DNA from: Glomus cerebriforme
Lineage: Eukaryota; Glomeromycota; Glomeromycetes; Glomerales; Glomeraceae
Direction of reading: 5' to 3'
Length of the DNA stretch: 25,045 nt
NCBI GenBank assembly: GCA_003550305.1
Contig: QKYT01000082.1
Span: forward strand, 259,365 to 284,409
Of the stretch, positions 10,037-22,810 are shown one piece after another. The notes under the pieces are model-generated. The model worked only from the letters and a program-made list of their open reading frames with translations. It had not been told where the DNA came from and ran no database searches. The translations under genes and the position numbers were made by a program. The number at the start of each line of letters is the position of its first letter. The first letter of the stretch is position 1.

Positions 10037-10088
10037 GTTCATGATTCAGCGCATCTTCAAAAAAAAAAATATATATATTCTGTTTTTT

Positions 10089-10649
10089 GTTTCTATATAT
10101 TTTTATGGTTTTTTTAGTGTAATTTCTTATAATTTCTCATAATTTCATAATTTTTGCAGAAATTACGGTAATTTTCATTTGTTTATATTATGGTTACGTA
10201 AAGTGATAGTTACTTTTCGTATAATGGTTCAGCATCAGTATTACAAATAAAAAGTCATTAGTCTAGATAAGATCAATATCTGTGGTCGATCATCTCTACC
10301 ATTTTTTTTAGACAGCCGGAAAATTTTTATATTTTTGTTTTTTTCTATTTTTACCGCACCCGATCGGAATTAAGTTATCAATATCAAGCCAAGGCCAGTA
10401 TTTAATTTAAATTTATACCCCTGAATAGGATATAAATAAATAATAATATCATATAGTACAAAAAGGCACTCGTACAAACGTTCTCATGTCACATTTGTTA
10501 GGCGTTGAAAAAAGGCGTTTATAAACTATAACAATTGCTGCGCCTATGCAAATATTCTGTAGAGCTCTTCCTGTAAAAACAGAACATTTACACTGTTTGT
10601 TATCTAGCTCAAAAACTTTATTCAACGAATTTTTATAGGAAACGGAAAT
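10089..10649 (+). promoter_or_regulatory. Upstream region of the aspartic protease gene
   Basis: This stretch is less A/T-biased than the repeat zones. A duplicated GGCGTT (10501-10506 and 10514-10519) directly precedes TATAAA at 10520-10525, about 125 bp before the ATG. A second TATAAATAAAT lies near 10430. Either could be the TATA box. The start of transcription cannot be set from sequence alone. Confidence 0.35.
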
Positions 10650-12489
<1,840 letters not shown>

Positions 12490-13039
12490 TCTTGTAATAT
12501 TAATGGTTTGGTGTTAATACAGGGCCTTTTTATAGTTAATTTATTAAATTTATAATTTTTTTCCATATGTATTATTTCATTTACTTGTGTATTATATATT
12601 TTACGTTTATACCAATAAATATATGAGTATATGAATTTTTAAATTGATTATATTTATTTTTTTCCAAGTGAATCTTATAAGCGATGATACTGAAATTATA
12701 TTTTTGAAGATAATTTATTGTTATTGTAAAAAATAAAAGTAATAAACCAAACTATACGGACACAAACAAAGTTAAAACGGCTCAAGAAAGAAAATTAAAA
12801 AACGAAAACTAAACCCAAAAATAATGAAAAGTATTTATAACTGAAGAAAAAGACTCTAATAGAAAATAGAAATTTAAGAAAGGAAATTTTCAAATGTTAA
12901 TACGTTAAAACAAACGAAATTTATATATATAAAATCAACCCAACAAATGCAATTTCTATAATAAACCCAAAAAATATATATGATATAGCATATCTTATAC
13001 AATATTAATAAAAAAAAGTACATTTCAAATACTTGAATT
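12490..13039. other. Convergent intergenic region between PEP4-like and SSD1-like genes
   Basis: The two genes end toward each other here. It is A/T-rich with no convincing frame. AATAAA at 12614-12619 may serve the protease transcript. No canonical AATAAA was found on the minus strand within about 250 bp of the SSD1 stop, so that gene probably uses a variant signal. Confidence 0.6.
12614..12619 (+). terminator. Candidate poly(A) signal of the aspartic protease gene
   Basis: AATAAA lies 125 bases past the stop codon and is the first canonical hexamer downstream. Transcript ends are unknown. Confidence 0.4.
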
Positions 13040-16000
13040 TTACGCGTAAGGATTAACGGCCAAAACTTTGATAACAGGCGGACTTTTTTTGCAATCTGCA
13101 GTAATAACAACTTGAAGACGACAAAGCTCTCTAATTATCTGTGAATTAGGAATCTCAGGATCAGAATCTATTTGCAATTGAGGTAATTCCGCCACTTTGA
13201 TAATCGGAGGAGATGTTTTATTGGAAGGTTGGTTAAATGTAGATGTTTCTGCTGAAATGTAATCTACTTTTGGAGATTCATAAGTAGAAACGGCTGGAAC
13301 TGTTGTAATAGTCAGATCTTGATTGATTTCAACGTTTTCATCACCTGTTATATCATCATCATCATCAATATCATCTTCACCATTATCAGAATTGGCATCA
13401 AATAACCTATTTTCTTCATCCGAAGGACGACTAGTTACATCCATTAATTCATAATGATAATCATCATTATCATCAGCAAGCAAAGCATCTTCATCTACAT
13501 CTATAACATCATCATCATCATCTGCGGAGCCATCATCAAGGATTGGTTCAAGAGAGCTGACACCAGCTTTCCAACGTAAGATGAGATCACCAGTTTCATC
13601 ATTAAAAATAAATGTTTCTAAAGGTAACTGATCCAAATGAACACGCTTTTCGATGCAAAAAACAGGGACTAAAACATCAAAAGCATGATCTTTAACACCA
13701 ATAACAATTGCTTCGCGAACGACTGGACCAGATTGCAAAGACAAATTACGAAGAAGAACACAAAGGAAGAGATGACTACTTTGTTCCTGCGCATTCTTCG
13801 CGGCTTCTTTCTTAACATTACAATGATTAGCTGTCTTTTGAACTGCATCTTTATCCAGATAAAAACGTTTCTCTATAATTCAAAAATATTATTACTATAT
13901 ATTCTAAGATACACTGATTAAATTGTTTTTTTTAAAGAAAAATAGTTAACTTACCGCCAGATAAAGCAGCATCAAGCATACGATGAACAAGGATATCAGC
14001 ATATCGACGAATAGGAGATGTAAAATGAGTATAAAGTGGAACATTTAAAGCGTAATGATGATATTTGGCGATATCCAAAGTACCAGTGCAGAAGTATTTT
14101 GCTCTTTGCATTGGTTTAACAGCAAGAAGTTTCAATACCTAAAAAAAATAGAAACAATAATTAATATACATAATTAATATAATTAATTAAATATTAATCA
14201 TAACATACATCTCTAACGTCATCATTTTCTATAGCGTTCAAAGACTTTTGCAATTCTCCGGCAGATGAAGCATTAAAATCATAACCTAATCTATTAGCAT
14301 GTTCGACAAAATCATTCTAAATATAAAACAATGTATATATAAGTAAACATAAAAACAATATTAAATACATGATACATTATTAATAGCATAATTTAGACAT
14401 ACAAGTCTACGCTCAATAGGAGGAGCGTGTCGTCTTAGTAAAGCCTGTTCTGGGAAAGCGCTAGAAATTTTTTGTGCAACGCTCATGTTGGCAAGTAGCA
14501 TAAATTCTTCAATAAGACGATTAGCATCTTTGTGTTCGTAAACAGTACATTCAATTGGATTATCATACTCATCAAGATCAAAGATGAGTCTGATTGAACC
14601 CAAAGACAAGGCACCACGTTTAAAACGCTGTTCACGAAGACGTTGAGATAATTCCTGTAATACAAAAATAAATAAATAAATAAATATTATTATTAAATGT
14701 ACATTCATTAAGTTTGTTATGAATAACATGAGTTTAACTTACATGAAGTAATTTAATATCGGCCTCAACTTCTTTAGCATTGTGATCATTAAAGAATTTG
14801 ACCTCAGTATTTAAAGGTTTTCCATCAATCACATCTTGAGCATTTTCATATGATAACTTAGCACATGGTCTAATTATAGTTCGACCATACCATGTTTCCA
14901 CAGGTTTCCCTTCGGGTGACATTTTCCAAATAACAGAAGTGGCGAGTCTAATTTTAAAGTAAGGAAAATTAATAATCCAAAATAACAAAAAAAATATAAA
15001 ATTCTGAAAATTACCTTTCAACACCGGGGTTCAAGCTACATAATTCTTCACAAAGTAATGGTGGGAGCATCGGACCAGATTTTTGTACCAAATATACTGT
15101 AGTAGCTCTTTTACGAGCATCTCTGTCTAGGGCAGTATTTGGTTTCACGAAATAGCTTACATCCGCAATATGAACTCCTATTTCGTAATTGCCATCAGGT
15201 AATCGGGTACAAGAGACAGCATCGTCGAGATCCTTGGCAGTAGGAGGATCAATGGTAAAAATTCTGGTGGAACGTAAATCACGACGTGTCTCAATTTCTT
15301 TTTCAGGAATAGTCCATGGAGTTACAGGAAGGCATTTCATAACATTTTCATGGAATTCTTCTGAAGATACGTTATTGTCTTTGAGAAGGGCTTCGGTTTC
15401 AACATCTATACCACCGATCTCACCAATTTGAGTAACTAAAGTGCCAAACGGATGAAGGGAAGTGATAGGCCAGCGTTTAATGCATGCCTAATTTAGGAAC
15501 ATATGGATGGAAATAAGAAAAATAGGTATTTAAAACATTCAAGTATTAAAAAATAATATTGAAAAAAGATTATTGTTTTAATGAAAAAAAAAATTTTTCT
15601 TAATCTAGTCATTACTTACAACAAATAATTGCTGAGCATACGACTGGTGATTTTCAACAAAATCGTGTGGGGCTTGCTCAGTAGGAATAGCAATTAAAGG
15701 AACACGTTTATCGGTCTATAACGTAATAAATATTAGATTAAAATATCTAAATCAAATTTCTAAGATAATAATTTAAAACATACCGGTTTAAACCAAACGA
15801 TTTTTGGACGTTCATTCTTTTCATCTCTCTTATCATCTTTCGACTCATCAACTTTTGGTTCAATACCAGCAGCTCGCTCTTCTGCTTCGCGACGAGCCTT
15901 TTCAGCAGCTTCTCTTTCTTTGGTTGCAGTAGAAGAAGGTCTAAGGAGTGCAAGCGTCCTATTTTGTCACAATTTTTATATTATGATATTTGATGTTCAA

Positions 16001-18118
16001 ATAAAAATTTCATGTCAGTCATTAGGATTATGCTGTCTAATAAAATTATGTTATTACATACCCAGAAAAAAGTTGTCCAGGCATTCGTTCCATAACAGCT
16101 ACGACGTGACCACAATATTTTGGTCTGTGTTCGTCTGTAACTATGTCATCGTCCTCGAAGAGTAACAAGCCTTGTCCTTCTACTTCTACATCATCTTTCT
16201 TTTTATCAACTTTTTTCTTGTCAATGCCGGCACTTTCTTCCTTTTTTCTCTTCTTCTCTTCTTTTTCTTTTTTTGTTTGCCAAACTTTCTCTGGATCTAA
16301 TAATTCAACAGCAACTACATCTCCTTCAAGAGCTCGGTTCCTATCTTTGGAACCACATATATAGATATCAGCGTCAAGTGATTCAGTAGTTACATAGGCG
16401 TCAGACCGATTACGCTTATTGATACGTAAAACACCAGATACAAGTTCGCCTTGTTTGAGAAGCGGAGGAAGAGAAACTTGAGGGAGATAAGGAGCAAAAA
16501 GGGATTTTCTTTGTTGTTGGTTGTTTGGATTCTGTTGATTTTGCTGTTTCTTTTGAATAATGCCGAATTTAGGAAGCGGAAATGGTTGGAAAGGTTGAGC
16601 TAAGGCAGAAAGGGGTGAGGCGGCTGAGTATTATTGGAAGAATAAAGTTTGCATTTACATTCATTATTTTCACCACTCGTATTGTGTCGAGGGATTGACT
16701 AATTATTTATAAACTAATTCTCATATTTTTTTTCATCAAATCCAACCAAATAACTATTTATCATAACACTTACTTGATCGCCAGTTACTGTCAAAATTTC
16801 TAGAATTACTACGACGATGAGCACCTTTAGCATCCGTTCCAGATGGTCTGCCTTGATTTTTCTCGAGTTCCTTCAGAACATCTTTGCTACCATTAAGAGC
16901 AACACTGTGTCGCCGAGTATGCGTCGGAACGTTAGCTTTTACAATAGCTGCAGAAGTTGATGCAGGAGATAATGTGTGTCCAAGTGATTGGTGGCGACGA
17001 TGAGATTTTTTAGCAGCCGACTGTGGTTGTTGCTCTTCATTTTTCTTGAAATCAAAGGGAGATTTCGGTGAATCTAATTCTTGCTTTCTATCACTAGACT
17101 GTGTAATTTCATCCAAATTAATAGATTTACGATTGTTCTGGTTCTTTTTACGTCGAGCTTTCTTTTCTTCTTCAGTCTCTCCATCTTCATAGTCTTCTTT
17201 CTTTTTATCAACTTCCTTTTCCTTCTGAGCTTTGCCTTTGTCTAAACTCATACGTCTCAATGAAGAAATAGTATCTTGTAGAGCATTTTCAATGTCCATA
17301 GGTTTACCATCTTCCGAGTCAGGAATGCCCTTTAATGAACTAGTAACCGCTGAAGACGTCAAAGGAAAAGAAAATGAAACGGATGTATGTTTCTTGTGTT
17401 GTTTTGCAGCGGAAGGACGTTTTCCTGAACCAATGATGCTTGATTCAACTCGTCTATGTTTTGAAGTAGGCTCAGTTTGGACCTCTTCTACATCCTTTTT
17501 ATCTAATTTTTGAGATTTAGGAGGAACGGCCGGCAGACTCTTGAGACTAGCGATAATTTGTTGTAGAGATTCAAGGGCTTCAGACTTATTTTCGGAGTCA
17601 TCTTTACTACCTTTAGATTTTCCTGCATTTTTTGACGAAGCACTTTGGAGTTCACCAACATTAGCCATAGATGTACCACGACGATGAGATGTTTTGTTGG
17701 GATGGTTGTTGTTAGTATTTTTATTTTTATTTGGAATATCAGGTGTATTAGCTGTTGACTTTCTACGTTGGTGTTGAGATTGCTTATTATCAGTTAAGTC
17801 TACTATAGGCTGATCGTTTCCATCAGTACGGTTTTTACTCGATTTTTTTTCTTTTTTCTTCCTTTCATCGCCATTTTCGTTACCGTTAGCGTCTTCTATA
17901 GCGACAGCGGTTTTGTTTCCTTTAGATTCTTTACTGTCGCTTTTAGATGGGACTTTCCAGCTTTGTCTGTTTTGCTTTCTACGGGCTTGTTTTTCAACAG
18001 TATCTTCCTGCGCTATGTTGTTATCTGAGAAAGCAGTAACAGAAGTATTAGATAACATTTCAGGCACAACGGAGGAAGACCCTGCAGCAGTCATGTTGTT
18101 ATTCGTTTCGCTCGACAT
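13040..18118 (-). CDS. SSD1: Ssd1/Sts5-type RNA-binding protein of the Dis3L2 (RNase II) family
   Basis: Ten exons (given 5' to 3' on the complement) join to 1410 codons: 18118-16774, 16623-16062, 15958-15784, 15715-15620, 15487-15015, 14947-14743, 14654-14403, 14316-14209, 14138-13955, 13872-13040. All nine introns are GT-AG with GTATGT or GTAAGT-like donors, and every junction keeps frame. A TAA lies in frame seven codons before the ATG. Residues 1-490 are disordered, rich in Ser, Lys and Asn, with repeated HxRxxS sites and an FSFP motif at 249-252. Two cold-shock domains follow, the first at about 505-665 ([33 protein letters not shown]) with a Lys-rich insert. The RNB domain covers about 800-1135, with D806, D812, D814 and D815 in [14 protein letters not shown] and SPIRRYAD at 1113-1120. 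The C-terminal S1-like part carries an acidic insert (about 1246-1316) and ends [14 protein letters not shown], an Ssd1 signature. Ssd1 and Sts5 bind mRNAs for wall and polarity proteins and are controlled by NDR kinases. True Dis3L2 nucleases are the alternative; the N-terminus and C-terminus favour Ssd1. Confidence 0.93.
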
Positions 18119-19225
18119 GGTTGTGTTTAAGAATATTTATCTTTCTGAAAGTCGGTCGTTAATTTTTTTTTTCAGTTCCAATATATGTGAATATAAAGGG
18201 TGTGTCACAACCAGGTTCAGAAATTAAGGAAAGAACATTTGGTTTTCACGACAAAAAACCACGAAATGGCAATAGCAGTCGTTTACTGCCGAGAAATTGT
18301 AGTCTTATGAAAGAGAGTGAAAGCGAATGAAGAAAAGCTAAAGTACTATTTTACTGCTTTATTTGAAAAATAAATCACGTGAATTTAATCATTTGATAAG
18401 ACAAACAAACAATATTTACTTCAATAGTAGAATCTTCTTAAGATCGAATTTATTTAATTCATTTTTTTATCATATAAAATTGAAATAATCTTAACGTTAC
18501 ACTTGCAAGGGGCGGTAATACTTAAATTTTCACCTTTTCGGAATTGATACAGATACGGACAATATCAAATTAAGTTGAGGATAACTATACAAATAAAAAT
18601 CTTTTTAATAAGCTTTTTTTTCATTATTATTATTTGAATATAATTCATAAAATAAAATAAATTATTCTATTTATATATTATAATGTAATAACCTATCTTT
18701 AATAATATTCAATATACTATATAAAAGTTTATTATAACTTATCCTTTAAATGGAAACATATTGTAGACTAAAATTTTGGGGTTCATTTAATTTTGTAAAA
18801 AAAATAATGCTACTCTAATAAAAAAATTTTTTCAAATAGTTTAAACATTATATTTTCTAATTACTATATATTGTGGGTAATACCTTCCTATGCACAGTAT
18901 CTCTCCTCTCTTTTGTGTGAAAAAAAGGTCCATTTTCTATTAATGTTATTATTTTAAGTATTTAATTTTACTTAGAAATTACATATAAATATTTTTCTAA
19001 TTATAATATAAGTTAATGATACAAGATTAATTTTTCAAAATTTGCAAGATATCATAATTTATAATATATGGTATAATGGTATATACTATTAAGAAATCAC
19101 TTTTATTAAAGGATTAATTTTTAAAATTTAAAAGTAAAAATTTAAAATTAAATAATATCTTAAAAAAAAATAATAATTTCTGTAAAATTTATAAAAAAAG
19201 TATAAAGTAAATTAATATGGTGGTG
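18119..19225. other. Upstream region of SSD1 and AT-rich spacer
   Basis: The first 300-400 bp before the SSD1 ATG are less A/T-biased and probably contain its 5' leader and promoter. A G/C-rich patch lies at 18507-18520 (TGCAAGGGGCGGTA). No TATA box on the minus strand could be chosen with confidence. Beyond about 18,600 the sequence is plain A/T-rich with no gene or repeat pairing seen. Confidence 0.5.
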
Positions 19226-20030
19226 AACATTTCGGGAATTTTCCTAATTTGGTAATTCCAGCCAAAATTAAGAAATTTTCCTTTTTTGGGGGACGTCTAA
19301 AGCGGAGCAGAATCACGTGATCATAGTGAATATCTGTCACCCCTGCGTCACACCTTCATTTTCCATTTTTTCTAAGTATTCTAGGGACTTAGAATTTTTT
19401 CGATAGGTGAAATCCTATTTATCACCTGTTATTTGTCACATGCATAATTTCTTAATGCCATAATTCTGACCAAAAATTTTACGAAAATCACGTGATTCTG
19501 CTCCGCTTTAGACGTACCCCAAAAAAGGGAAATGTCTAAAGCGGAGTAGAATCACGTGATCATAGTGAATATCTGTCATCCTCGCATCATACCTTCATTT
19601 TCCATTTTTCTTAAGTATTCTAAAGGACAGAATTTTTTTAATAGGTAAAATCCTATTTATCACCTATTATTTGCCATATGTATAATTTCTTAATGCCATA
19701 ATTCCAGCCAAAAATTTTATAAAAATCACGTGATTCTGCTCTGCTTTAGACGTACCCCTTTTTTGGAAGTCTTATGTAATCTAAATTTCAATTTTGGAGA
19801 GAAACAAAATTGCTTTTTTGGTTTATATAACGTTACTCAAATGTTTAAAAATAGAAATTCTGGCTGGAATTAAAATTTTTGGCAAAATTAAGGAATGTGA
19901 CGATTAACATGTGACAAATAGGATTTCATATCTTGAAAAAATTATGTCTCTAAAAATTGGAGGATATGATATGGAGGGATGACAAATTGAAGGTGATAAA
20001 TAATGATATCACACCCTTACATAAAAATAA
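19226..20030 (-). repeat. Repeat C, inverted copy, split by an element pair
   Basis: The flanks 19226-19289 and 19767-20030 together match the reverse complement of 2902-3225. Shared landmarks include GGTAATTCCAGCC, AGAAACAAAATTGC, ATAACGTTACT, GAAATTCTGGCTGGAATT, GTGACGATTAACATGTGAC and ATATCACACCCTTAC. The element pair 19290-19758 sits inside it. The match resumes exactly after the insertion. Confidence 0.75.
19290..19758. mobile_element. Tandem dimer of a small inverted-repeat element (about 230 bp each)
   Basis: Each unit begins ACGTCTAAAGCGGAGCAG or a variant, followed by AATCACGTGAT, and ends with the inverted form ATCACGTGATTCTGCTC then CGCTTTAGACGT. Unit 1 spans 19290-19520. Unit 2 spans about 19530-19758. 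A 9-base spacer AAAAAAGGG separates them. The pair is flanked by TTTTTTGG (19282-19289 and 19759-19766), an 8-bp duplication, though run-length ambiguity leaves its exact frame open. 8-bp duplications are usual for hAT-type elements. The interior is related to the surrounding repeat C. No protein is encoded. Confidence 0.75.
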
Positions 20031-20704
20031 ATCAGTTTTAAATTAAAAAAATTAAAATTAAAACTTTATTTTAATCATTATTTTTTTTATAAGTATATTA
20101 ATTTAAATTGCATTTTATATAATATAATTATAAATATTTACATTATTATATATAACTACTTTTTGTTTTTCTTTATTTAATAATAATTTTTTTATAAAAA
20201 ATTCAAATTTTATTATAATATTACTATTTTTTAATAAGATCTACATAAATAATAAATACAAATTATTTTGTTAATTTATTAATTTAATTTTGTATATATA
20301 GTTTTTTTTTTTACTTTTTTTTAAAAAACTTTTTTATTAAATTCTATACTAATTATATTTTAATTAATATTTTCATTAATTTTTTAATATTAAATATAAA
20401 TTTAATGCAATATTTAATAACTAAAAAAATGATAATATTTATATATTTTATATTAGTAATTATGTATCATAATATTTTTATAACTAATTAGTAATAATAT
20501 TCACTTTACTTATAAATAATTATAATCAATTAATTATCAATATAATTTTTTATTTATAAGTCTAAAAATTATTCAAAATTTAATTACATTAATTTTTGTC
20601 TTTTATAATTAATATTATATTTTTTTTTAGTTTAATTTTACTTCTATTATCAATTTGACAAATAATTAAAAATATTATTATTAATCTAGTATTATTTATT
20701 TATA
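20031..20704. other. AT-rich gene-free stretch
   Basis: This is almost entirely A/T with no frame, RNA gene or repeat partner seen. It ends at the 9-bp duplication AAATAATTA that borders the composite element. Confidence 0.6.
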
Positions 20705-20810
20705 AAATAATTAGAAAATTACTAAATGTCACCTGAGTGATTATCTCCTAGGTGATTGTTGCCTGAATGATCATTGCCTGGATTTTTTTTCAAATATGTC
20801 ATATAATGTA

Positions 20811-20994
20811 CAGTCGTCTCCCTATATAATCACACCTTTCGGAACTAAAAAAAAGGTGTGATTATAAAAAACCTATATGATGTGACTATAAAGGAGGTTT
20901 TTTTAATAATATTATTAGTAACTTGGGCCAAGCATAAATGTGCTTATAAGGGAGGTGTGACTAAACAGGGGGTGTCTATAGAGGGTAACGACTA
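20811..20994. mobile_element. TA-flanked pogo-like MITE, copy A (184 bp)
   Basis: TA at 20809-20810 and 20995-20996 flanks CAGTCGTCTCCCTATATA at one end and the inverted counterpart CTATAGAGGGTAACGACTA at the other. The interior contains GGTGTGATTATAAAAAACC and TTGGGCCAAGCATAAATGTG. It matches copy B (22626-22810) nearly base for base and in the same orientation. It is non-coding. Confidence 0.85.
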
Positions 20995-21149
20995 TATATG
21001 CTGATTTTTTTAATTTGGTTAATTTTTAAACTTAAATTTTATCACAAAAGATTTTAAAAAAATTTTTTTTTTTGCAAACATATTTATTCAAAATAATTCT
21101 TATATAATAAAATTTTTTAAAATTTAAAAATCATACATTTACAATTTTA

Positions 21150-21770
21150 TTTATTTTTAATAAAGTGATACAAATAAAAGAAACAATAACAATAAATAAA
21201 AAAGATAAGTAAATTATAATGATCAAAAAGAAAGATGCTAATAAAAAAATAAAATAACAATGAAGTAATGGAAAGTAATAGTAGATGAAAGGGAGTAAAA
21301 AGGAGTAATAGGAACTTGAGAAGTGATGAAAGATGAAAAGAAGTGATGAGAGATGAAAAGGAGTAATAGGAGATAAAAAGAATTGATAGGAAGATAAAGA
21401 GAAGTGATGGGAAATGAAAAGAAGTGATGAGAAACAAAGAGGAGTGATAAAAGACGGAAAGGAATGATGGGATATGAAAAGAAATGATAGGAGATAAAAA
21501 GAAGTAATAGAAAACAAAAAGAAGTAATAAGAGACGAAAAGGAATGATGGGAAGTAAATAGAAGAGAAAAAGGGATAATGAAAAATAAAAAGATGTAATA
21601 GAAAATAATGAAAGACAAAAGGATGGAATAATGAGAAGTAATAGAGGTGAAAAATAATAAGAAACAAAAAATAAAAAAATGATCATGATAGGAAATTAAA
21701 TAGCAAAAGATAATGATAGGAAATCAAGTAAAAATAAAATCATAAAGTAAAAAAAAATAAAGTTAGTAAG
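21150..21770. repeat. Purine-rich minisatellite (about 20-21 bp unit)
   Basis: The + strand is made of variants of GAAGTGATGAGAGATGAAAA repeated with a period of about 20-21 bases, grading into plain A-rich sequence at both sides. The complementary strand is pyrimidine-rich and so has few stops, which leaves three long overlapping minus-strand frames (21131-21686) that are artefacts. The array lies wholly inside the 2.2-kb element. Confidence 0.8.
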
Positions 21771-21775
21771 AAATG

Positions 21776-22290
21776 ACACTAGTCAAAAACTGATCTATCT
21801 TACAGATATTTTATAAATATCGGGTACCCAAAATGCAGAAAATCTGCTATACATTAGGTACCCAATATGTATACTATAGAATTAAAAAATACAATTTATT
21901 AATTATCTCACTATCCAGTGATCATAAAAAGATGAAATATAGCTCATTCGATTCGTCTCACTAAGACGTATCGAATAGTACTAATTTCACATTTCTAGAT
22001 ATGATAGATATCGAGATATTGCATTTTTTGTTTATTTTTTTTATGATTTATCAAATATCTTAGCATCTATCATACCTAGAAATGCGAAATTAGTATGATT
22101 TGATACGTTTCAGTGAGGCGAATCGAATGAGCTATATTTCATAATTTTATGATCACTGGATAGAGAGATAATTAATAAATTGTGTTTTTTAATTCTATAG
22201 TATACATATTGGGTACCTGATATATAGCAGATTTTCTGCATTTTGGGTACCCGATATTTATAAGAAGATAGATCAGTTTTTGACCAGTGT
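21776..22290. mobile_element. Foldback element 1 (long inverted arms)
   Basis: Almost the whole element is inverted repeat. The left arm starts ACACTAGTCAAAAACTGATC, and the reverse complement of the right end starts ACACTGGTCAAAAACTGATC. The arms of about 235-240 bp remain alignable through GGGTACCC, TTCTGCAT, CAGTGATCATAAAA and TCATTCGATTCG-type blocks down to a short T-rich centre near 22020-22055. A second copy is at 23287-24085. No coding frame and no clear target duplication were seen. Confidence 0.8.
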
Positions 22291-22620
22291 AAAATATAAG
22301 ATAAAAACAATAAAAAAAAATAAATAAAAAATAAAAAACATATCTTAAAAAAAATAAAATAAAAATAATGAAAAATGAAATATAAAATATGAAACAGAAA
22401 TAATAAAAACAAATAAAAAAAAATAAAAAAAAGAATAAGAAATGAAACATAAAGTGAAAAATAACTAAACTTTAATTGCAAAACTGGAAGGACTAACGGA
22501 CCTAAAAATAATAAAATAGAGTTAGTAAGAAATAAAGTGTAAGAATATAAGTTAGAAATAAAAATAAAAGAAAAAAAAACTGAGAAAATGAATCTAACCT
22601 ATATTGAAAACAAGATTCGA
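22291..22620. repeat. A-rich low-complexity continuation of the minisatellite
   Basis: Runs of AAATAAAAAT with scattered G dominate. GTTAGTAAGAAAT occurs on both sides of the foldback element (21762-21774 and 22521-22533), suggesting the foldback interrupted one continuous A-rich tract or that the tract is duplicated. No gene is present. Confidence 0.5.
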
Positions 22621-22625
22621 TGATA

Positions 22626-22810
22626 CAGTCGTCCCCCTATATAATCACACCCCTCAGAACTGAAAAAAAAGGTGTGATTATAAAAAACCTATATGATGTG
22701 ATTATAGAGGAGGTTTTTTTAATAATATTATTAGTAACTTGGGCCAAGCATAAATGTGCTTATAAGGGAGGTGTGACTAAACAGGGGGTGCCTATAGAGG
22801 GAGACAACTG
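22626..22810. mobile_element. TA-flanked pogo-like MITE, copy B (185 bp)
   Basis: TA at 22624-22625 and 22811-22812 flanks CAGTCGTCCCCCTATATA and the inverted end TATAGAGGGAGACAACTG. It is nearly identical to copy A and in the same orientation, 1.8 kb away. A 70-codon frame across it is a by-product of the element sequence. Confidence 0.85.

Larger units (their letters stand above)
8474..10072 (+). mobile_element. Polyadenylated retroposon, copy 2
   Basis: The body aligns with copy 1 along its length, from GGGAGGCAACTTTCCCTG near the 5' end to CAGCGCATCTTC before the A tract. It is flanked by a 16-bp duplication ATATATTCTGTTTTTT (8458-8473 and 10073-10088). AATAAA at 10031-10036 lies 22 bases before the A tract. 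Its own target duplication differs from that of copy 1, so the two are independent insertions rather than a segmental duplication. It carries no reverse transcriptase or other long frame. Confidence 0.85.

Noticed and set aside
13040..18118. Reading the minus-strand gene as several separate short genes
   Set aside because: The frames join across nine GT-AG introns with matching phases into one Dis3L2/Ssd1-family protein.
17232..18227. Plus-strand frames opposite the SSD1 first exon
   Set aside because: They are antisense shadows of a well-supported coding exon, without their own features.
21131..21686. Three long overlapping minus-strand frames
   Set aside because: They arise because a purine-rich minisatellite leaves its complement nearly free of stop codons. 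All three frames are open, composition is extreme, and there are no splice or start signals.
22110..22481. Minus-strand Phe/Ile-rich frames of 92-123 codons
   Set aside because: They lie across A-rich low-complexity DNA and the arm of a foldback element, so the hydrophobic content only reflects T-rich codons.
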